Source: Euptelea pleiosperma
Lineage: Eukaryota > Streptophyta > Magnoliopsida > Ranunculales > Eupteleaceae
Assembly: GCA_035048495.1 (NCBI GenBank)
Contig: CM068544.1
Location: 47,951,893-48,015,892, forward strand
Length of the DNA stretch: 64,000 nucleotides
Direction: 5' to 3'
The notes below the pieces were generated by a model. That model was not told the DNA's origin and did not search any database. It saw nothing but the letters and a program-made list of their open reading frames with translations. Below, one piece after another: positions 35,501 through 48,100 of this stretch (position 1 is the stretch's first letter; each line of letters starts with the position of its first letter). Made by a program: the position numbers and the translations under genes.

Positions 35501-38500
35501 GGAAGATGCCTAATGGCTATGGAAGTGCTCAAGGCTCCTCAGGAGCGGTGGCATAGGTGGGGTCTTTCAAAGGACAAACGTGAGATTCTCAAAGATTCAA
35601 AGTTTATCAGGTCCTATAGCTATGCCAGACTTGAGCAAAGAGAAATCAAGGCTACCTTTCAAGGAACTTTTTTTAAAGGCACCTTATCAGGACCTTTATT
35701 TTTTAAAAATAAAAATAATGTTACAAAAAGATTATTTATTTATTTACTTGGAAGGTGCAGAAGTCAAAAATATATTGACTTTAAACACCTATTGGACAAC
35801 CAAATAAAACTGGATTTTGATAAATTTTATAGAGTTGTAGATTTGGAAGTCTACTTTCAAATTCAAAAAGATAAGCAAATCAAAAGGCACTCACATCGTA
35901 AGATCTGTGTCTATGGTCATCACAGACTTAGTACATCTGTTTAAAAACAAAAGAGAGAAACAGGGAATAATATAAGGCATTCAAATCGCAACACCTATGT
36001 CCATGGTCATCATAGATGCTCTAAGAGGCCTGGATACCCAAGGTATCAAAAAAAAAGGTATGTCCACAAAAACGAGGAGAGAAATAGGGAATACTAATAA
36101 TAATAACTCAATTTTACTAATGCATAAAGCACATGTAACATTAATTTAGAGTCAGCAAATTTTGACACCTTATCTTGACAGCTGACACGCCCATGTAGGG
36201 CCCACATGGAGATGAGTCAAGCAATGATTTTTGGTGAACATGATCTCCTCACCATGGAGATCGCCCTCACAAAAAATCAGCCCATTGAGATGTTTCTAAC
36301 ACTATAAGAAGTGGATTACAAGTCAAAAAAAAAAAAAAATTGGACTATCTACTTCACTGTTAACTTGATGTCCATTTGATAAGGTTAGAAATTTTAGAAT
36401 GAGCTGATCTTTTGTAAGTATGATCCATGGTGAGGATACAATCCTCAACTCATCTCCATGTGGGCCCCACATGGGCAGGTCAGAATAACACAACCTTTAG
36501 TTTTTATATGTATAGCCTACGGTAACGTTTAAATGCCTAGCACCTTACTGCCTAGGCAGACCAAAGCTACCGCTTCTGTGCTAGCACCCGACTAAGCCCC
36601 ATTTTAGGCGTTACAGGTCCCAGCTAGACGAAGATTTTATCTACACTAAAATCGCCAAACGTGTTTTTATCGGGCGAGTTCAGCAACTAACATTAAGACC
36701 TTAGTTTTATAAGTTCTCTTGAATTCCCCAACAACTTGGAACAATTTAACTATATGATTTTGACAATGCCCAAATGGATATGGATATGTTCCTTCATCTT
36801 TTCCTGTTTTTTTCTTAATGTCTTTGTTAGTTATTATTATTTATGCATGTAAGGGTATTAATGTGGGACGTGTAAGGGTATTAATGTATCTACTCGTTCT
36901 TTTATGCTTTAATATAAAAGGGGATCGATTAGGGCAATACCACCTAATTCGATTATCCTCTCTCTCTCAGAGCATTGATCTTGCGTTTCTAGGGTTCCCT
37001 TCTTTTTTTTTATCTCTCAGAGCATTGATCTTGCATTTCTAGGGTTCCCTTCTTTTTTTATCCCTCCTTCTATTCCTCTTTTGTGGTGAAAAAACTAGAT
37101 CTTCTCCGTGTGAGGTGGTGGTTTCGACCACAGGTTGTATGTGAAGTTGAGAAGGCCATCATGCAAAACTAATGAAGAGTGTGGCCACTGTTTAGTATTT
37201 GTGTGTGGTGTGTGAGAAGTTCTCCTGCAATTGAGAGAAGTCCTCTCAAGGCAAATTGCAGGGTCCAGAATCTGAGAGATTCCCCTCCAGCCAAAATCGC
37301 ACCTGCTATTTGCATGTTCTGAGCAAATCGCAAGTCTTGTGGGTGGTTATCTGGCTTCCAGGATACTGCAGAGTGATTTTAGGAGTGGTTTGCTTCTGGA
37401 GTGATGGGTGATAAAAATAAGGTTGTGGTGCCAGGAGATTTCTTTAATATCCAGATGACTTCCATTAGACTCAATGGAAGTAATTATATTCCCTGGGCTA
37501 AAGCTATTGAAGTATTTCTCACAGCCAAAGGGAAAGTGAAATATTTGACTAAAGAAAAGCCAAAGTCTGATGCCAGTAACATTTCAGAGTGGGTGCAGGA
37601 GAATGTCCAAATCATGACTTGGCTGTGGAATAGTATGGATTCGAAAATTAGCATTAATTTGATGTTTCTAAATAGTACTAAGGAGATCTGGGAACAAGTA
37701 GGGAAAATGTATTCTGGTGAGAATAACCTAACGAGGACTTATCAGTTGGTTGAAGAATACTTCTCTTTGCAGCAGGGTGAGAAGCCACTTGCTGAGTATT
37801 ATACAACGCTTCAAAACATTCAGAATGGGTTGAATGTTTATCAGCCCCTTACATCTGATCTAGTAAAACGTAAACAGATAAAATACTTTGACGTTGCTCG
37901 ATTTCTCTCAGGACTCCGGCCAAAATATAAGCCGATTCGGGCTCAAATCTTGGGAAGCAACGAACTTCCAAGTATGACTGAGATTTTTGCTCATCTTCAG
38001 CGTGCGTAGGTTTCGGAGATTAGTGTCTCTACTAGAGACAAATCTGCTCTTGTACTTTCTGATGGTCGTGGTAGTCGTGGACACGTGGTGGTGGTAGAGG
38101 TGGAGGAACAAGATTCAGTTGGTAGTCGTGGATGAGGTCGTGGTGGACCTCGTAAGTGTACTCATTGTGGTAAGGATGGTCACACAGTGGATTTTTGCTA
38201 GTATTTGCAAGGCAAACCTGCCAACTGGGCGAACCATGCATCATATAGTAAGAGTAGGAGTTTTACTCCTGGATCTGTATCGGCTACACCCACTCAGCCA
38301 CTTATGTCTAACTCGGAGGTGGTGACTATGTCGCGTGAAGATTACTCCAGGCTCATCCAACTGCAGCAATCTATTACCGCGTCTTCTAATACTGCCACCC
38401 TTGGGCACTCAGGTACTGCATGTCTTGCATCTCAGGTATCTGGGTCTCCATTCCCGTAGGTTATTGACTCTGGAGCCTCAGATCACATGACCAGGACTCC

Positions 38501-39114
38501 AGGTGTGCTTTTTTCGATTCAGTACATTTATTCTCCTCCTCAGTATGTGACTTTGGCAGATGGCACGACATCTAAAGTGTCTTGCCTAGGTTAAGCTTTT
38601 CCTAGTAATTTGTTTTCCTTATCATTTGTCTTGTATGTGCCTAAATTTCCCTTTAGCCTTATGTCTGTTAGTAAGCTTACAAAAGCTTTGAATTGTTCAG
38701 TTACGTTTTATCCTTCACATTGTGTTTTTCAAGATCTCAAGACGAAGAAGAGGATTGGTGGAGGACGTGAGTCAGGTGGCATATATTATCTTGATGGTGA
38801 GGGGGAGACTGCAACATTCCAGAGATCCTCCTCACTCCACACCAGTGGAATTGTCGACTAGGACATCCCTCTCTGCGCTCTTTGAAGTTGATGGTTCCTT
38901 AAGTAGTATGGATCTTATTTGTTCCAAGCTGGAGATGTATGATGTATACTCTCCAGCTTGAGGGGGAGTGTTATTATTATTTATGCATGTGGTGGGTATA
39001 TATGTGGGATGTGTAAGGTATTAATGTCTTTATCCTATCTTTTATGCTTTAATATAAAAGGGGATCAATTAGGGCAATACCGCCTAATTCAATTATCCCA
39101 TCTTTCCCACTATT

Positions 39115-39152
<38 letters not shown>

Positions 39153-42100
39153 CTATGAAACCCTAGATTTTAACGATCTTTACTTTAGCAAAATGCATTA
39201 GAATTCTTATGAAAGCAATATCATATGTATTCATATTGGCTTTCTCGCTAATTTTGTAAGAATGATATACTCACCAAAGAAGATCTACCATGCATATATC
39301 CAAAAGACAAGCAAATCCTTTAGTTTTTTTACAACAGATGGCTTATGAAACAGAACTGCTTATCATCATCATAAGCCCTTGCCCAACTATACGTTGTCAG
39401 CGGCTACTTGAAACGGAAACTGCTACTTGAATTAATTAAATTCAAAGCAAAAGATAACTTCTTTGAAATAGGCCAGAATTTAGCTAAGAACGATTTATTG
39501 TTCTTTCAAATAGAAGTGAACATCATTTAATAGTTCTAAAATATATCCAAAAATAATAATAAAATATGGCAAAAGAGACAATAAAAACTAAACACAACAG
39601 AAAAACAATAATATATCAGTCATCAATGGAATACAACACCTGGGAAAAGTACTGGTAAATATCGGTGACTGTTAAAACACGCAAATGTCCATGCAATCCT
39701 AATGCAAAGAGAAGTCCTGCATGAGTAACATTTGGCTCCTCCGGTTTGTTATATGTTATCCACGTTCTTGACATTTTCCCCTGCAAAAGACAGGTCAAGA
39801 TGTATCAATATTACAAATTCAATGTACAAATCTGTAAATGGTGAATCATTCAAATATCAGCAGTAAGATAAGTCAAGAAAACAAAAATTAGATAAATTAG
39901 AACGTGCACCTTGTTACAGTAACGTAGGGGTATTTTTGTACTTCTACCTTTATTACAGCATTAATATATAATAGTTGTGAGTCAACTGTTGTTAGTTCAA
40001 GACACTAGTTCGAGTTCCTCTCCCTCTCCCTCTCCCTGTCTCTCTCTTCTCCTTCCTCTTCCCATCTCAGAACCCTAATTAACTTTACATGGTATCAAAG
40101 CCAGATATATCAATAGGAAGAGGACCAGTTAGAGGAAGAGGAATAGAGAATACCTCATCATCCACATAATGGCTCTCATCTGAAAATAAAGAAACGGACT
40201 CAAAAAATATGCCATCAGCACACATAACTGACAGTGAAGATAATGGCTGTAACATCGATATCCTTTTGGGTACAAAGTATCCAAAAAGACACTTTTATAG
40301 ACCGAGGATCAAGTTTAATCCCCCACACCTAAACGATGAACAAACCACACACAACTAGAAATACGAGAGGGAAGAGGGAAGAGAGAAGACGAAAGTATCT
40401 GGAAAAAAAATTGAGAATGGAGACTTACTATTAAGAATTGACAACGACATCCAGTTAATGAGATAACAAGCCGTGAGGACAACACCACTCCAATATATTT
40501 TGGGTACTTTCATCTGGAAAAGTAAGGAACGGGCAACTTCTAACAATGCCGAAATTATCTTTCGGCCACCTCATTTTGTTGAAGTGTACTAACTGAGGTC
40601 TGATGTAACATGCCATGAAAACCAAAATAGTCCTGAAACAGTGTAGAAATATATGCTTTGGCCTTATCAGAACGAAGAACACAAATAGTGATACCAAATT
40701 GAGTTTACACATCCATATAGAAAAAAATTAAAATAGAGAACCCAGATCTATCTTTCATTAAGTAAATCCATATTATTCGGGAACGGCCATCCACAAAATT
40801 AACAAAGTACTTAAAACCATTGTATGAAAGTATCATCCCTGAGCCCAGACATCAGAATGAACAACTGAAAAAGGACTAAACACGCGACTATCAAGCCTAG
40901 ATGGAAAAGAAACACGGTGATACTTAATAAGTTGACACGACTCACAATCTAAAGATAATAATTGACTTAAAGTGGGAACTAAAATATTCAAACTATATGT
41001 AACAACGAATGACCAAAGATACAATGCCACTAGTGAGGAGAAAGTGTGATCTAAAGAGTAGAATTTCGAGGACCATCACCACTATCAATATAGTAAAGAC
41101 CACCATCTCCATGCCTTCCACCAATCCTCTTCTTCGGCTTTAGATCCTGAAGATCACAGAACAATTCAAAGATTTGGCGAGTTTTTAGGTACGTATAAGA
41201 CAAAAGATAACAAAAGAGAGGAATGAGGATGGACAGTACCAATGTTGAACACTTTAGATGTAGTGTCGTTGGCAAGAGTAATACACTTAAGTGGATTTAG
41301 ATGAATTTGGTAAAGAAAACACACCTGGGGTGTCAGTCATATGGTCCAAAGCACCAAAATCAATAATCCATTGAGAATGAGAACTAGTAAAAGCAACACA
41401 AGATATATACCTGACTGAACCAAGTTGGAATATTCTTCTCAGAAAATAGAAATCGTAATAGACGTGGAAGGCAAGGGAGGGGTTGTATAGTCCGGAGTAT
41501 TAGCATCAACACTTACTGTAAAAGCTTTATTGGCCCATGCCCATTTCCCATGAAGATTCTAGCACGTATCGGAGGTACCTGTCCAACCACCATGACTAGT
41601 AAAGGTGCGTCTCCCGAAGTTGCAAGGGCGTAAGTATTAGTTGTTGTGGCACTAGTAGCAGAGAGGGAGACCGGCTGAAGGTGCAAGTAAACTTCTATCA
41701 ACGATGGGAGCTCTTTACTACTAAGGATTTGAGCTCACACAGGCTTAAATTCAACCTTTAGGCCAGCAAGAAACTTTGTGACTCGATACTCCTCTTGTTG
41801 TCTTTGTTGGATCTCCGAATCAATAATAATAGGTTGATATCATTCAACTCATCAATTATTCCACACGTGCAAACATAATATTCACAAGACTTTCATCAAC
41901 TTGCTGCAAAGTAAAAAATTCCTAAAACAGTTGATACACTCTTGTAAAATTCTCCTCACCAGAATACATATAGCAGACTAGTCGACAAGCTTAATTACCT
42001 CACCATCACTAGACCGGCTATTTCTTTTGCTATTAGTGTGGTAAGTCGTCGAGGGTAGGTTTGGGCAGTACCAAACCAAACAAGCAGCAAAGGCTTCGTG

Positions 42101-45100
42101 ATTGTAAGGGCGCACATGGATTCGTAGCGTGGAGCCAAATGGCGTGGACGCATCGGCAGTTGGCCTTGGCGAAGGTTGTACGTTATATGGAAATGGTGTT
42201 GCGCGGGTAACTTCTATAACTTGTAACTTTCCAGTCAGTGATACTTTCTGTCTGGACGTGGTCCCGTGGTTTTCCTTGGCTAAGGTTTCCACGTAAAAAC
42301 TACTTATGTGATTGATTAAATTCCGCATTACGTTTAGATTAGACCAAGCGACAGAAACAATATATCCTTGTGATATATCCGATCTAGTCGATTGTGACAA
42401 TCCTTCATTGTTAATCAATCTTCGAATACCTGCAAATCCAATTTGTTGAATTAGGTTGCTAGATTAAAGCCTTAAATTTTTAAATACTTATTCACCCCTT
42501 AGGTTCTATAGATACATAGACCAGGTTATTTCAAGATCTACCATAGGATAATGCACATTTCCTACTAGGAAGCTTGTGGCATGGCTAAGTAAGAAATAAA
42601 GTGTGGTGGCTCGATCTAGCACAAAAGTTGATTATTAGGCTATGGCCCACACTACTATGAGTTGACATGGTTGAGGAATCTTCTCCAGGAGATAAGATTT
42701 GTCGTTGATCTTCTTATTCCTCTATTTTGTGAAGCTCAAGAGATTGTCCATATTGCTTTAATCTTGTTTTTCATGAGAGAACCGAGCACATTAAAGTCGA
42801 TTACCACTTCATCAGAGAAAAAGTTGAAAATGATGACATTCGTACTCCGTATGTGAAGTAAGAACATCGCTTAGCTAATATATTTACCAAGGCATTGAGT
42901 GGCATGAGAAGTGATTTCTTAGGTTCCAAGCTAGGTATATATGATACATATGCTCTAGCTTGTGGGAGAGTGTTACTGTAACATGGGTATTTTTGTACTT
43001 TAAACCTTTATTATAGTTTTTTTTTTTATAAGTATAAATTTTATAAAAGGGCAAAATGCCAAGCAAATAAACCTTTATTACAGTATTAATATGTATAGTA
43101 ATTGTGAGGTCGATAAATGTTAGTTCTAGACACTAGTTTGACTTCCTCCTCTCTTCTCTCTATTCTTCTCCTTCCTCTTCCCTTCTCAGAACCCTAATTT
43201 ACTTTACACACCTAAATACCATAGAAACGCCTTTCAGAAAAAGTATTACAATTGAACAACAAAGGTTAATAATAATGAAAATGCATAAGTCAAAAAATAA
43301 ATTAATTAGTTAAAATACAACAGCTTATTACAAAAGAAATAACATTAAGAAATGAAACAAATATTAAATGTTACAAACTACTACTGTAAATAACATTTCA
43401 AAAGATAAACCTGTAAGGGTGCTAGCCTCAATCCAGCAGCAACAGCATTGTGAAACTCCGACCAAGATCTAAGTTCTAGTATATTTCTTATGTTTGGATC
43501 TAGATTGACCTGTTAAGGGGGAAAAAAGTGGTAACCATAAAAATACAAAAGAGAAACTACTTATTGGAAAATCTACAAAAAAAGGGATGCATAAAAATAT
43601 GTATGAGAAAAAACTAAAGAACATGTTCATTGTGCCACCCATAATCTCTCATTTTTCACATTTTGTGGTATTGTACACGTGGATTGATGCAAACTAAGAA
43701 AAGTATTTATTTGACATTAGTATTCTGAAAATTACGAATCATAGTTACGACTGATGGGCATGAATTTCCGTAAAGCGACCATTTGTTGGTGTGTTTTATT
43801 TTGAAGTATTTAAAAATTAGTTAAATTAATCAATAAAAATATTATGAAAGATTTATTTGGTAGGAGTTGAAACCTCGACCACTTAAGTGAAATGTTACTT
43901 TATATCTGTATACATTAGGCAAGAAACATGGCTTATTAATCAATAAAATAAGCTCACAGTTGGCTAAAATGAATATTATCCTTCTATGAATGGAACAATT
44001 TGTTATCTTTTTCCAAATTCAGATGTTAAAACTGAAAGGATGAGTTTATGAAATACCACCACCCGAGGAAAAAATCCCAAAGCCAAACAGAAGCTCTCAA
44101 CAATGTAACACGGTTTTTCTTGCTGTGATACATGGTGTTCCTCAAGTGAGTGATTTTAACAGTTTTTCTTGCTAGTTGCTAATGAGTGCCTGTTCTCATT
44201 AGCTCTTCTTCTTGTGTATAATTGTATATTGGAGTTCTTCCCTTTTTATTAATATTATCTCACACTTTACCTATAAAATTAGGAAAAAAAAACCATTGTA
44301 ACACATAAGGTATTACAAACGAAGTGCAAAGCATTAAAATTTAAAAAATGAAGTGTAAAAGAACATACAGTTGCATTCTGTTGGGCAGGCAAGCGACCTG
44401 CCAAGACAAGCTTTGGAACTACAAGTACCTACAAAATTTCAACAGAATCTCTTAGAAGAAAACAGTATATCTCTAAGCATTCAATTGCATAACAAATAAC
44501 TGAAAAGCAAATAAGACGTCATTTAAAACAAACACACTGTAAGGTAAAGGTTTTGTGGATCCACAAAGGAGAGAAGCACCTCAGTCAAAAGAGTGCAGGT
44601 GGTGGCAAGGGTAAATGCCCCACGGCCAAGAGGGAGAGCAGTAGTCCTTTGTGCAAGCTGCCATAGCTGAGCCTTTAGGAAAGAAGGCAGAAAAGAAGAA
44701 ACTAAGTGAGAAAAAATGGCATGGGGACAAAGTCTGTTAACAGATAGAAAAAAGATTTATGCCAGAGGCAGATCAAAGTTTGTAAAGATACACATAGCAC
44801 ACATAATTTACATAGGATTCCAGTAAGGCAACAGTGCATGGATTTCCTTACAACATTCATAGATATCTTGACCACAACGTCCAAATCAAATATATTAATT
44901 GGAATCGAAATGCGATGCAATTAGACTGTATTAACTGGCTTCTTCATTTTCTTGGTGACTCTCATCTCACAGAAGTGCAGGAAAAAAGTCATTTTTACTA
45001 GCTCTTCTGGCGAAGCTGAATAGAGGCAAATGACAATGCAACAAAGATAGATTGACTTTGTTTGTTACTTGTTGATATGGGCATTCGTCTAATAATTCCA

Positions 45101-48100
45101 ACTATGATCCATTGTGATGGCAAGAGTGCTATAGATAGCCTCAAATCTGTAACCAAAATCATAGAAACAGATTGCCACTTCACATAACATTACTGTCAGG
45201 CAGGCATACTACATTAACCATTCATTGCCAAGGTTTCTCAGATTAAGCGACATCTTCAGTCTTCACAAAGTCCCACATAATGGTGAAGAGCTTCTTGGTA
45301 AAACTCTACTTGTGCTCTATTACAGCATCATGAGGGTGAGGAGGTACTAGAGAGACAAATTAGTGTATGTTTGTAATTGTACATTTGTACAAGGCGTTAA
45401 CGTCTTTGTATTATTCGTTAAGTTAGTAAAATTCTTCACAGCTTGCTTATGGATCTCAAGAGAATACAGAAGTTTTAATCTTACACCATAGTCAACAGAA
45501 TTTAGAGTTTTAGAGCTTCACCCAGTTGTCTGCAGCTCAGACAAATTCTCTCGATATTACACCTTGGATGATCGTAACTAGTTATATGGACTATCAGATA
45601 AATTTTCACCACACTTTACCACACCCCCCGAAAGAGTGCTCCAGATCGAGTGGTTAAGGCCATTCGATCGGGGTTGGCTTCTGGTATAGAAAATTTCATA
45701 CATGGGGACATGAAATGGTGGGTCTCACTCCCTGCATATCATCATGTGCATAGCTATAAGGAATATAGACAGTGGAGAACCTATGTCACCAGGACCCTCC
45801 AAGCCACCAGGGAACCAACATTAAACACAACACAACAAAGGTATGGGTATGGAACCCTTATCACGGCTTAGCCATATCATAATGTTTTTTTTTTTTGATA
45901 ATTTTTAAAATGGTTTCGAGGGGTGCAACACGAGGACTTCCCAGGAGGTCACCTATCCTAGTACTACTCTCGCCCAAGCACGCTTAACTGTGGAGTTCTA
46001 ATGGGATCCGGTGCATAAGCCATATCAGAATGTTTTAACACCACCATCATCATATTCATCATCCATACCTTATCCCAAATCTTTGGGGTTGGCAACATGA
46101 ATCCTATTTCACCATTCAACTCTGTTTACAGTTGTCTTTTGTCAAAGTATGTCTTCAAATCTTTTCTTACTACCCCCATCCATGTCATTTTCAGCCTTCC
46201 TCTCTCCATTTTAGGCATTCAACTTGCACGAAAGCGATCCTACTCACTGATGCCATTGTTGGTCTTCGTTGTACTTGCCAAAACTCCACCTATGTAGTGT
46301 CTTTGTTTATGTTAGAATTCTTATTTTTTTGTTATAGGTGCTTATTGTGGTGTCTAAGAGTCTAAGGGCAGTTTTGTCCTTTTTAGACTCATTGTCTTCA
46401 TATATATATATAGGACTCATTCTCTCCATCATCTTTCTCCTTCTCTCACATACCCTAACTTCTCGACATGGTATCAGAGCACCTCTGATTGATCTGTAAA
46501 CCTCTCTTCTTCCTTTCTTCGCTCCTTTTAAACCCTTCGCTTCTGATCCCCGCCAACCTATTCTCTTTCTTTTTGAGGGCTGTTGCAGTCCAATGTAAAG
46601 GCTGTGCAGTCCTCCCATTTGTGGAGTTTGTGGCGTGGTCTATTGTGATTGCCGGAGGTTCTGATGAACCCTATTGGATGCTGAGAGGTTTCTTCAGGTG
46701 TTCGTTGGATGTGTTGATGCTGTTTTTGTCCTGAAGCTGCAAGCAGAAGTTCCTGCAGGTATTTCTGAATGACTTCTCTTTAAGGTGGGTTGATATCAAG
46801 TCCTTTTCTACTGCTGCACCTCTCCAAGTTGTCTTTAGTGTTGCTGCCCCTCCTTTCCAGCAGTTGAGAGCATTCTTGGTGGCCTCTCTCCCTCTCCACG
46901 TGCTGGTTTGTTGGGGCTATAACCTCTCCAATGTTCTTTGGTGATTGACGTCAGTCTCTTAGTGTTCTTTCCACTTGCAAGTTGTCTTTTGGTGTAGTGG
47001 CTGTGTGAAATGCTCGCCAAGTGTTTGTTTTATACTATGTGAAGGCCGAAGGGGTTTATACAGTGGACTGTTTCGGTGTGGATGTACATGGTGTGACCAT
47101 GTTGTTTGTATTTTGTTAGTGGTGTTGATCACCTTGTGGTGCTTCTTATCATGTTGTGGCTCCTCTAGTGATAAGAAAACCCCCATTTCGGGTATGTCTA
47201 ATGGCATCAGTACGCAAATTACTTTGGTGAAACTCAATGGCACCAATTATTTGTAGTGGTCCCATTTAGTTTAAGTGTTTCTATGTGCCAAGAAGAAATC
47301 CAAGTTTTTGGTCGAGGATCCGCCTAAAGTTGATGATAAATCATATGAAGATTGGATGAGTGATAACTCGATGATGATGGCAAGGCTATGGAATAGAGCC
47401 GTCCATATCTTCAAATGTTATCTTCTTGGACACCGCCAAGCAGATCTGGAATGTCGTGAAAGAGTCTCGTGACAAAAATGTTTCTAGGATTGACTTATTT
47501 GAGACCATGTTTACCACGAAGCAGGGCACGAGATCTCTCAATGAGTATCATAGTGCTCTTAGGGGTATGTGGGGGGAGCTTCAGATCTATCAACCTCTCA
47601 CAACGGATCTGGAACTTCAGAAACGCCAACGTGAAGAGTTTCAAGTAGCTCTATTTTTCTCCGGTTTAAACCCAGAGTACTCTTCTATCAAGGGCCAAAT
47701 TCTAGCGAGTGAGTCTTTACCCAGTGCAGCCAATGCTTATTTCCGTCTTTAGCGGGCCTCATTGAGCAATGTCACTTCTTCTAGTTCCAAGGAGTCATCG
47801 GCGTTGGTTTCTAATGGCCATTCTGAGAGCACTCGTGGTCGTGGTGGTCGTAGTGATCCTAGTAGTCATGGGGGTCGTGTTAGTCGTGATAAGTTTAAGT
47901 GTACTTACTGTGGCTACAATGGACATACCGAGAATTATTGTTGGGATAAGTTGGGGAAGCCAGCTTGGGCTAATCATGCATCTGATGACTCATTTCAGCC
48001 TACCACAGATATTTCCTCGTCTCAGTCCCCTCCTGCTCACACATCATCCTCCATTGTTTCTCACGAGGACACGACTCAACTTGGCCAACACAGGTAATTT

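Larger units (their letters stand above)
36825..39175 (+). mobile_element. Copia deletion derivative retaining gag and protease
   Basis: The 5' LTR starts at 36825 (TGTTAG, then TATTATTATTTATGCATG) and the 3' LTR at 38969. They share TTTATGCTTTAATATAAAAG and GGGCAATACC. A polypurine tract precedes the 3' LTR. Between them are gag, zinc knuckle and protease. Sequence then jumps from the GAG-pre-integrase region (about 38870) straight to the last residues of RNase H (LICSKLEMYDVYSPA, ending 38961), so integrase and reverse transcriptase are deleted. A 5-bp duplication is not secure (GTCTT versus ATCTT). Confidence 0.87.
39912..43208 (+). mobile_element. Copia element with inverted interior
   Basis: The 5' LTR (39912-40089) and 3' LTR (42971-43208) share TGTTACWGTAACRTRGG, TATTTTTGTAC, CTTTATTA and CAGAACCCTAATTWACTTTACA. 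A PBS, TGGTATCAAAGCC, follows the 5' LTR at 40090. A perfect 5-bp duplication CACCT flanks the element (39907-39911 and 43209-43213). The end of reverse transcriptase and RNase H are on the plus strand (41965-42960), but gag, protease and integrase (about 40100-41960) are on the minus strand. It lies in the APC1 intron between the exons at 43411 and 39780. Confidence 0.9.

Noticed and set aside
41978..42418. 146-codon minus-strand open frame
   Set aside because: The part near 41978-42033 is the complement of reverse transcriptase coding on the plus strand. The rest resembles LTR-retroelement leader without protein motifs.
45648..45680. tRNA-Ser-like A box (GATCGAGTGGTTAAGGCC)
   Set aside because: No matching acceptor stem or B box at the right distance.
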